A stretch of DNA of 64,000 nt from Stigmatella ashevillena. GTDB lineage: Bacteria > Myxococcota > Myxococcia > Myxococcales > Myxococcaceae. Position 1 is the first letter of the stretch. Each line of letters opens with the position of its first letter. The notes under the pieces were generated by a model. That model saw only the letters and a list, made by a program, of their open reading frames with translations. It was not told the origin of the DNA and did no database searches. The DNA lies in NCBI RefSeq assembly GCF_028368975.1, contig NZ_JAQNDM010000002.1, positions 2,738,007 to 2,802,006 on the forward strand, written 5' to 3'. A program made the translations under genes and the position numbers. Of the stretch, positions 19,801 to 25,792 are shown piece by piece.

Positions 19801-22387
19801 AGCGCGCCTCTTCGGCCAGCCGCTGAGCTTCCTCGGCCAGTCGTGCCTCTTCCGCGAGACGGGCCTCCTCTGCCAGCCGCGCCTCTTCCGCTAGCCGCGC
19901 CTCTTCGGCCAGCCGTGCATTCTCCGCCAACCGTTCGGCTTCCTCGGCCCGTCGCGCCTCCTCCGCCAAGCGCGCTTCTTCGGCCAGCCGCACCTCTTCG
20001 GCCAACCGCGCCTCTTCCGCGAGGCGGGCCTCCTCCACCAACCGTTGAGCTTCCTCGGCCCGTCGCGCCTCTTCCGCCAAGCGCGCTTCTTCGGCCAGCC
20101 GCACCTCTTCCGCGAGGCGGGCCTCCTCCGCTAACCTCGCCTCTTCCGCGAGGCGGATCTCCTCCGCTAGCCGCGCCTCTTCTGCGAGGCGGATCTCCTC
20201 CGCCAGCCGCGCCTCTTCGGCCAGCCGCGCCTCCTCTGCCAGCCGGTGCGCTTCCTCGACCAGTCGCGCCTCTTCGGCCAGTCGCGCCTCTTCCGCCAGT
20301 CGCGCCTCTTCCGCCAGCCGCGCCTCTTCCGCCAGCCGCGCCTCTTCCGCCAGCCGCGCCTCTTCCGCCAGCCGCGCCTCTTCCGCCAGCCGCGCCTCTT
20401 CCACGAGGCGGATCTCCTCGGCCAATCGCGCCTCTTCGGCCAGCCGCGCCTCTTCCGCCAGCCGGTGCGCTTCCTCGGCCAGTCGCGCCTCTTCCGCGAG
20501 GCGGATCTCCTCGGCCAGTCGCGCCTCTTCGGCCAGTCGCGCCTCCTCCGCCAGCCGGTGCGCTTCCTCGGCCAGTCGCGCCTCTTCCGCCAAGCGTGCT
20601 TCTTCGGCCAGCCGCGCCTCTTCCGCGAGGCGGGCCTCTTCCGCGAGGCGGGCCTCCTCCGCGAGGCGGGCCTCCTCCGCCAACCGTTGAGCTTCCTCGG
20701 CCCGTCGCGCCTCTTCCGCCAAGCGCGCTTCTTCGGCCAGCCGCACCTCTTCGGCCAGCCGCACCTCTTCCGCGAGGCGGGCCTCCTCCGCCAACCTCGC
20801 CTCTTCCGCGAGGCGGATCTCCTCCGCTAGCCGCGCCTCTTCTGCGAGGCGGATCTCCTCCGCCAGCCGCGCCTCTTCGGCCAGCCGCGCCTCTTCGGCC
20901 AGCCGCGCCTCTTCCGCCAGCCGCGCCTCTTCCGCCAGCCGCGCCTCTTCCGCGAGGCGGATCTCCTCGGCCAATCGCGCCTCTTCGGCCAGTCGCGCCT
21001 CCTCCGCCAGCCGGTGCGCTTCCTCGGCCAGTCGCGCCTCTTCCGCGAGGCGGATCTCCTCGGCCAGTCGCGCCTCTTCGGCCAGCCGCGCCTCTTCCGC
21101 CAAGCGCGCCTCTTCGGCCAGCCGCGCCTCCTCTGCCAGCCGGTGCGCTTCCTCGGCCAGTCGCGCCTCTTCGGCCAGTCGCGCCTCTTCGGCCAGCCGC
21201 GCCTCCTCCGCCAACCTCACCTCTTCCGCGAGGCGGATCTCCTCTGCTAGCCGCGCCTCTTCGGCCAGCCGCGCCTCTTCCGCGAGGCGGGCCTCCTCCG
21301 CCAACCTCGCCTCTTCCGCGAGGCGGATCTCCTCCGCCAGCCGCGCCTCTTCCGCGAGGCGGATCTCCTCCGCCAGCCGCGCCTCTTCGGCCAGCCGCGC
21401 CTCTTCCGCCAGCCGCGCCTCCTCTGCCAGCCGGTGCGCTTCCTCGACCAGTCGCGCCTCTTCGACCAGTCGCGCCTCTTCGGCCAGCCGCGCCTCTTCC
21501 GCCAGCCGCGCCTCTTCCGCGAGGCGGATCTCCTCGGCCAATCGCGCCTCTTCGGCCAGTCGCGCCTCCTCCGCCAGCCGGTGCGCTTCCTCGGCCAGTC
21601 GCGCCTCTTCCGCGAGGCGGGCCTCCTCTGCTAGCCGTGCCTCTTCGGCCAGTCGCGCCTCTTCTGCGACGCGCGCCTCTTCCGCTAACCGCCGGAGTTC
21701 CTCCGCAAGCCGTGCCTCTTCAGCCAGCCGCGCCTCCTCCAACCGGGCGTGTTCACGGGCTTCCCATTCCTCCACGCGCAGCGATTCAACAAGCCCCTCG
21801 CGCTCCAGCAGGTGGAGCAGCGTCTCCTGGCCCAAAGCCGACGGCTCCAGTTGCCGGAACTCCGAGAACGACTCCAGAAACGTCCGCTCCTCCGGCCGGG
21901 TCAGCCACGGCGCACACGCCGCCACATCGAGGCACCGGTACACGCGAGCGGGCCCCTCCCCACCCTGCACCGACTCCAAAGCGGCCCGGACCACGCGAGT
22001 CCCCGCGATGGGCCGAAACATCTCCTCCACCAGACCCGGCTCGAAAGCGGAGCGCTCGGCGAGCTGGCTCAGCCGGCGGACGTGCGCGAGGACCTGGTAC
22101 TCGGTCACCGTGTCAGTGCCCACCCCCAGGGCCTCCAGAAGATCTTCGTCCGGAGTTCCCGCGCCCCCCCGGGCCCAGAGCGCATCCAGGGCATCCGCCC
22201 CCATCCTCCCCCCCTGCAGCAGCGCCTGCGCCGGGCTCTGGAAGCCGAATCCGAGGCGCGTGCCGACCAGGTTCCCCTCCTGCAAGAACAGCCGCGACTC
22301 CCGCCCTCCCGCATGGAGCGTGAGCTGGCCGGTGGCCCGCGACTTATGAGCGGAGTACAGCGCTTCGGCGACGAACGAGGGAGACAT
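16865..22387 (-). CDS. Giant DUF4388 - RLAEEA-repeat helix - J domain - TPR protein
   Basis: A 1840-aa protein. Residues 1-85 look like a DUF4388 domain (ATGQLTLHAGGRESRLFLQEG) followed by a helical region to about 205. Residues about 213-900 are nearly perfect RLAEEA hexads; more divergent charged helix continues to about 1210. An acidic, Pro-rich stretch leads to a J domain (about 1605-1682) with the intact HPD motif in MAKVFHPDRLP, then TPRs (about 1702-1830). J domains stimulate Hsp70 ATPase, so the protein may recruit DnaK to a cargo bound by the TPRs or the DUF4388 domain. No signal peptide or membrane helix is seen. The function is unknown; the architecture suggests a long intracellular scaffold. 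It follows trmL by 33 bp on the same strand. Confidence 0.9.
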   Translation of the reverse strand: MSPSFVAEALYSAHKSRATGQLTLHAGGRESRLFLQEGNLVGTRLGFGFQSPAQALLQGGRMGADALDALWARGGAGTPDEDLLEALGVGTDTVTEYQVLAHVRRLSQLAERSAFEPGLVEEMFRPIAGTRVVRAALESVQGGEGPARVYRCLDVAACAPWLTRPEERTFLESFSEFRQLEPSALGQETLLHLLEREGLVESLRVEEWEAREHARLEEARLAEEARLAEELRRLAEEARVAEEARLAEEARLAEEARLAEEARLAEEAHRLAEEARLAEEARLAEEIRLAEEARLAEEARLAEEARLVEEARLVEEAHRLAEEARLAEEARLAEEARLAEEIRLAEEARLAEEIRLAEEARLAEEARLAEEARLAEEARLAEEIRLAEEVRLAEEARLAEEARLAEEARLAEEAHRLAEEARLAEEARLAEEARLAEEARLAEEIRLAEEARLAEEAHRLAEEARLAEEARLAEEIRLAEEARLAEEARLAEEARLAEEARLAEEARLAEEIRLAEEARLAEEIRLAEEARLAEEARLAEEVRLAEEVRLAEEARLAEEARRAEEAQRLAEEARLAEEARLAEEARLAEEARLAEEARLAEEARLAEEAHRLAEEARLAEEARLAEEIRLAEEARLAEEAHRLAEEARLAEEARLAEEIRLVEEARLAEEARLAEEARLAEEARLAEEARLAEEARLAEEARLAEEARLVEEAHRLAEEARLAEEARLAEEIRLAEEARLAEEIRLAEEARLAEEARLAEEVRLAEEARLAEEARRAEEAQRLVEEARLAEEARLAEEVRLAEEARLAEEARRAEEAERLAENARLAEEARLAEEARLAEEARLAEEARLAEEAQRLAEEARLAEEARLAEESRLIEEARLAEEARLAEEARLAEEARRDEEVRQAEELRLAAEARHSLETARRAEEARLADEARQAEEARLEEERRNAKAARLAEKARRIEAAAQEEARRAEEERLAQESQLADSVRRAEEVRQEEEARLAEDARLAAEARRAEEDRLAEELRLAAEARQAAEAAHQSESAWAAPAGTGLDEESRLEEERRKAKEARLAEKARRVAAMAQLEGTEKALEAETVLPVQEVPRAEEAPLAEAQRQADEARLVEEARLAQEARLAQEARLAEEQRVAEELRLAAEARQLAEATAPSAEVPHAEAAHLQEEARLEERRRAKEARLAEKARLASEAARLAEEAQQQEGRFIEEVALEDASLLMEEAHQTDGARLPQAGQGRSEALSLDEEFLLVEEAPRTGSERAPALLEAQPISEFSWSDAIPASEQPQDVLPPEDKAALRLARQWAENELLHDMEEVQRRLVASPAEDWLVAEPGLRADVKRGPSPVSSGRPPAAVASGEVNLEQDVWSDLVPSGEEAAPVLAAQPIPSGASVPVPAGAAGGLASAPPPSKPGGVLPRAGEDDLWRIVTFEQGEGPEDFSSSFEAALKQVDSHLETLVEAGAQGLELPVEALIEAAAEPEPGGFLLPPGDKATATGQTAPGTPAGSAQDFEDDLSGLDDWDFNEDDVAGDPSNPDDEARLRRQRLLRRAMENMGALGARPDSPSGAVAESPSPVPSEPVAPPSSAEELGLAQQIEQRYAELQNRRDHFTVLGIPQDTPRDQVKATFLSMAKVFHPDRLPASLAHLAPKMTAVFEAIREAYDVLHDDAKRAAYLEGLKARAAAPKFTGTGSAPAVRSGASDNPDDLFKMGEVYFRKRDFPAAAEHYERAYALDPKALYLAARAWALYMDPQRKAEVAKAKQMMADAVNADPQCDRAHYQLGVIARVEGDTDRAERHFREAVRTNPKHLEANQELRLIEMRKKNTPPPKKGLFR
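19690..21751 (-). repeat. About 2 kb of 18-bp coding repeats (RLAEEA hexads)
   Basis: The plus-strand unit is close to CGCGCCTCTTCGGCCAGC, read on the minus strand as six codons for R-L-A-E-E-A. Variants substitute I, V, H or Q at fixed places (EEIRLAEE, EEAHRLAEE, EEAQRLAEE), creating higher-order units that are themselves repeated across the tract. Unit changes are always multiples of 3 bp and no stop interrupts the gene. Long plus-strand Pro/Ala-rich ORFs here are an artefact of the repeat. Confidence 0.96.
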
Positions 22388-22420
22388 GCGCGCCGGAGTC
22401 TATTCCCTCCGCCCTGCCCC

Positions 22421-22924
22421 TCAACTTGTGGGGAACGCTTGTCCGGCTGCCCTCCCCAGTTGGACCTGCCGAAGCGCCTCATAGGTGGCAATCCCCACCG
22501 ACGTGGAGAGGTTGAGGCTCCGCCGTTCCTCCAGCATGGGAATGGTCACCGACTGCCCGGAGCCGCCGTCCATCACCTCGGGGGCCAAACCCGTCACCTC
22601 CGAGCCGAAAACCAGGTGGTCCCCCGCTTCGAACCGGGCCGCATAGAGGGAGGTGGTGGCCCGGGCAGAGAACAGCCACCGCCGGGCGGCCGGAAAATCC
22701 TCCAGGTAGGCTGGATAAGTGGGGTACAGCTTGAGAAAAACCTTGTCCCAGTAGTCCAGCCCGGCCCGCTTGAGGTCCCGGTCCGCGATGGAGAAGCCCA
22801 GCGGCTCGACGAGGATGAGCCGACTGCCCGTCACCGCGCACAGGCGGGCGACGTTGCCCGTGTTGGGAGGAATCTGCGGGGACACCAGAACCAGGTGCAG
22901 CGGCCGCGCCAGGGGCTCAAGCAT
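22421..22924 (-). CDS. trmL: tRNA (cytidine(34)-2'-O)-methyltransferase
   Basis: TrmL is a SPOUT-class enzyme that 2-prime-O-methylates the wobble base of leucine tRNAs. The 167-aa protein fits the family: LHLVLVSPQIPPNTGNVARLCA at the N-terminus, the LVFGSEVTGL segment, and the C-terminal knot IPMLEERRSLNLSTSVGI with trailing YEALRQ. It is transcribed divergently from the DUF192 gene with only 17 bp between start codons, so the promoters must overlap each gene or sit inside the neighbour. Confidence 0.93.
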   Translation of the reverse strand: MLEPLARPLHLVLVSPQIPPNTGNVARLCAVTGSRLILVEPLGFSIADRDLKRAGLDYWDKVFLKLYPTYPAYLEDFPAARRWLFSARATTSLYAARFEAGDHLVFGSEVTGLAPEVMDGGSGQSVTIPMLEERRSLNLSTSVGIATYEALRQVQLGRAAGQAFPTS

Positions 22925-22941
22925 GGGGTAGAACCCCTCCC

Positions 22942-23298
22942 ATGCGATGGAAGGTGACCAACCTCACCCGGGGCAAACTCCTGGCGGACCGCGCCGAGCG
23001 GGCTGCCTCGTTCGTGGACCGCTTCATCGGGCTGATGGGACGCCGCTCGCTCGGCTTCGGCGAGGGCATGCACATCGTTCCTTGCAACTCCATCCATACC
23101 TTCTTCATGCGCATCCCCATCGACGTGGCCTTCCTGGATCCAGATGGGACGGTCGTCAAGCAGCTTCTGGCGATGCCGCCCTGGCGGGTGAGCACCATCT
23201 GCTTCAAGGCCCAATCCGTGCTGGAGCTGCCCGCGGGCACGCTGGCGGCCAGCGAAACACGCGAAGGCGATCGCCTCTCCTTCGAAGAGGTGGGCTAG
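22942..23298 (+). CDS. DUF192 family protein
   Basis: A 118-aa DUF192 protein with the family hallmarks RFIGLMGRRSL, GMHIVPCNSIHTFFMRIPIDVAFLD and AQSVLELPAGTL. The family is widespread in bacteria and archaea with no firm function. This copy lacks a signal peptide, although many DUF192 proteins are exported. Its start is 17 bp from that of trmL, and it is followed by the phosphatase gene after about 120 bp. Confidence 0.88.
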   Translation: MRWKVTNLTRGKLLADRAERAASFVDRFIGLMGRRSLGFGEGMHIVPCNSIHTFFMRIPIDVAFLDPDGTVVKQLLAMPPWRVSTICFKAQSVLELPAGTLAASETREGDRLSFEEVG

Positions 23299-23419
23299 AA
23301 CCCCCCCGGAAAGAGTCCGGGCCTCACTTCATGGGTTTTGCCCCCACCCGAGCGCTTTGTTAACCTGCGCGGCGTTTTCCACGCGTCCACCTTCACGCGT
23401 TGACTGCGAGTTCCCGAGC

Positions 23420-24184
23420 ATGCGTATCGAAGTAGCCGGCATCACCCACGTCGGGATGAAGCGCAACCACAACGAGGACAACTACCTCCTTTTGCCGGAG
23501 GAGAACCTCTGCTGCGTCGCCGACGGGATGGGCGGGCACTCCTCCGGGGAGATCGCCTCCAAGATCGCAGTGGACGAGCTGGGCGAGTTCTTCCGGATGA
23601 CGTCCCGGGACGCGGAGGCGACCTGGCCGTTCAAGATGGACAAGACGCGCAACTACGACGAGAACCGGTTGGCCACCGGCATCAAGCTCGCCAACGCGAA
23701 GATCTTCGAGCGGGCCAGCGGCGACACGAAGTACAAGGGCATGGGCACCACCATCGTGACCGTGTACTTCGCCAACGCCACGGCCTACGTGGGGCACGTC
23801 GGGGACAGCCGCGTCTACTTCTTCCGTGAGGGCGTTCTGCGGCAGATCACCGAGGACCACTCGCTGCTCAACGACTACCTCAAGGCCAAGAAGCTCTCCC
23901 CCGAGGAGATCGAAAACTTCCCGCACAAGAACGTCATCGTCCGGGCGCTGGGAATGAAGGAATCGGTCCTCGTGGACGTGGCGCGGCTCGAGCCGAAGGA
24001 TGACGACATCTTCCTGCTCTGCTCGGATGGCCTGTCCGGCATGGTGACGGATCCGCAGATCCAGGAAGTGCTCGGGCGCACCTCGGAGCTGGAGAAGGCT
24101 TGCTCCCAGCTCATCGACCTGGCGAACGCCGCGGGCGGCAACGACAACGTCACCTGCGTTCTGGCACGCTACCACGGCGCCTGA
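23420..24184 (+). CDS. PP2C-type Ser/Thr protein phosphatase
   Basis: A 254-aa stand-alone PPM/PP2C phosphatase. Metal-binding motifs are complete: GMKRNHNEDNYLLL, CVADGMGGHSSGE, GDSRVYFFREG, LCSDGLSGMV and GGNDNVTCVLAR. Such enzymes reverse Hanks-type kinase phosphorylation, important in myxobacterial development; a transmembrane kinase lies about 8 kb away at 32029 but a link is not shown. I used ATG 23420 rather than an upstream in-frame start. The 23299-23419 gap should hold the promoter. Confidence 0.95.
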   Translation: MRIEVAGITHVGMKRNHNEDNYLLLPEENLCCVADGMGGHSSGEIASKIAVDELGEFFRMTSRDAEATWPFKMDKTRNYDENRLATGIKLANAKIFERASGDTKYKGMGTTIVTVYFANATAYVGHVGDSRVYFFREGVLRQITEDHSLLNDYLKAKKLSPEEIENFPHKNVIVRALGMKESVLVDVARLEPKDDDIFLLCSDGLSGMVTDPQIQEVLGRTSELEKACSQLIDLANAAGGNDNVTCVLARYHGA

Positions 24185-24293
24185 GCCTGACGTCCCCAGC
24201 GCTGGCCTCGTGAAGCGTCCGGCGCCGGAACGTACCGGTGCAGGAAATCCAGCCCCCCTGGCGGAGCCCGCATCCACTCACCATAGATGCGGC

Positions 24294-25451
24294 ATGCGCC
24301 CGCTCCTCGTCCTCGCCGCTGCCTGCCTCCTCTTCACCGCTTGTGCCGGTTGCCGCTCGGGCAAGGCTCACCTGAGCGCTCCTGACTGTCTGCTCATCGA
24401 AGACGGCTTCGGCCCCCCCGGCAACGTGCCCATCACCGTCGATGTCGTCGCCGAGGGGCTCGAGGTGCCCTGGGGCATCGCCTGGCTGCCGGGAGGAGAC
24501 GCGCTGGTCACCGAGCGGCCCGGCCGCATCCGGCTCCTGCGGAACTTCGCGCTCCACCCCACACCTGTCGCCACCGTGCAGATCGGCGACAGCGCCGAGG
24601 GCGGGCTGCTGGGCATCGCCGTCCACCCCGCCTTCGAGCGCAACCGGCAATTCTACGTCTATGTCACCCACGAGGCCGGCCAGGAGACGGAAAACCGCGT
24701 CGAGCGCTGGATTCTCTCCGAGGACCACCAGAGCGCCACCTTCGAGCGCGTCCTCTTCGGAGGCATTGACGCCAGCCAATACCACAACGGTGGGCGGCTG
24801 CGCTTCGGCCCGGACGGAATGCTCTACGTAGGCACGGGCGACGCGCGCGAGCCGGACAACGCCCAGAACCCAGATGTTCCCGAAGGCAAACTCCTGCGCC
24901 TCACACCCGAGGGCGACATCCCCTCGGACAATCCCATTCCTGGCAAGCCTGCCTTCCTTCTGGGGGTGCGCAACACCCAGGGCTTCGACTGGAAGGACCC
25001 CGGCACGCTCTACCTCACCGACCACGGGCCCAGCGGCGAGCGGATGCTCCGGGGCCATGACGAGGTGAGCGTGGTGAGAAAGGGAGACAACCTCGGCTGG
25101 CCTACCGTTTACCGCTGCGAATCCGGCGCGGGGCTCCTCACCCCCTCGCTCACCTGGAGCAATGCGGCGCCCCCCGGAGGCGCCGCCCTGTACACAGGCA
25201 ACGCCATTCCCGAATGGAAGGATTCACTGCTCATCGGCACGCTTAAATCCAAGCATCTGCACCGCGTGGTGTTTTCCCGTGAGAACCCCACCCAGGTGGC
25301 CCACCACGAAGTGTACCTGGACAATACACATGGCCGCTTGCGCGAGACGATCATGGGCCCAGACGGCCACCTGTATGTCACGACCAGCAACTGCGATGGC
25401 CGAGGCGACTGCGGTCCGCGCAAGGATTTGCTCCTCCGCGTGCGCCGTTGA
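24294..25451 (+). CDS. PQQ-dependent sugar dehydrogenase (GSDH family) lipoprotein
   Basis: A 385-aa secreted protein. The ATG at 24294 gives a signal peptide ending in a lipobox (LLFTACAGC), then a six-bladed beta-propeller of the glucose/sorbosone dehydrogenase family: GLEVPWGIAWLPGGDALVTER, EGGLLGIAVHPAFE, YHNGGRLRFGPDGMLYVGTGD, NTQGFDWKD and LTDHGPSGE. Family members oxidise aldoses in the periplasm with PQQ. No PQQ synthesis genes are nearby. The His in GLLGIAVHP-like and HNGGR segments match the usual catalytic region. Confidence 0.88.
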   Translation: MRPLLVLAAACLLFTACAGCRSGKAHLSAPDCLLIEDGFGPPGNVPITVDVVAEGLEVPWGIAWLPGGDALVTERPGRIRLLRNFALHPTPVATVQIGDSAEGGLLGIAVHPAFERNRQFYVYVTHEAGQETENRVERWILSEDHQSATFERVLFGGIDASQYHNGGRLRFGPDGMLYVGTGDAREPDNAQNPDVPEGKLLRLTPEGDIPSDNPIPGKPAFLLGVRNTQGFDWKDPGTLYLTDHGPSGERMLRGHDEVSVVRKGDNLGWPTVYRCESGAGLLTPSLTWSNAAPPGGAALYTGNAIPEWKDSLLIGTLKSKHLHRVVFSRENPTQVAHHEVYLDNTHGRLRETIMGPDGHLYVTTSNCDGRGDCGPRKDLLLRVRR

Positions 25452-25792
25452 CCGGGACCGCCCCGCTCCGACTGCACCCGCGTTCCCCAGGTGAATGTAA
25501 CGCGCCGCACCAATCCATGACGCATCGTGCCAATTCATGGCGCATCGTGCCAGACTCAAATGCAAACGTTGTCACCAGGTGCAAACGTTGTAACTACATG
25601 TCTTGAAACTGTGACGTGAGCACTCGCAGCCTCGCGGCGCCCTCGGGTCCAGGGGATGACCCGTCCGTTGCAAGTTCGACATCCCCCCTGTCTGTTTTGC
25701 TCAGCTTGATGTTCTTTCGGTGATATCCTCGTTCTTTCCGATGGCAGAAGTTCCCCTGCTACCGGTCTGAAAGCGCTTCCGGAGAGAACCCC
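25452..25792. other. 341-bp intergenic region before the first di-heme oxidoreductase
   Basis: No credible gene. It is less GC-rich than its surroundings and holds two sets of tandem repeats (annotated separately) plus a third pair, GTTCTTTC(G/C)G at 25711-25720 and 25731-25740, 20 bp apart and about 55-80 bp before the start at 25793. I take it as an unusually complex promoter region. Confidence 0.7.
25511..25591. promoter_or_regulatory. Tandem direct repeats, probable operator array
   Basis: CAATCCATGACGCATCGTGC at 25511-25530 is followed directly by a copy with 18 of 20 bases the same (25531-25550). TGCAAACGTTGT then occurs at 25561-25572 and again at 25580-25591, 19 bp apart. Spacings close to two helical turns suggest cooperative binding of a regulator on one DNA face upstream of the gene at 25793. 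The regulator is unknown. Confidence 0.6.

Noticed and set aside
19690-21751. CRISPR or satellite DNA
   Set aside because: Repeats are adjacent with no unique spacers and stay in frame with a single ORF, so this is coding repeat.
19843-22323. Plus-strand frame of 826 Pro/Ala-rich codons within the repeat tract
   Set aside because: The 18-bp repeat keeps all frames open; this one has no start signal or conserved domain.
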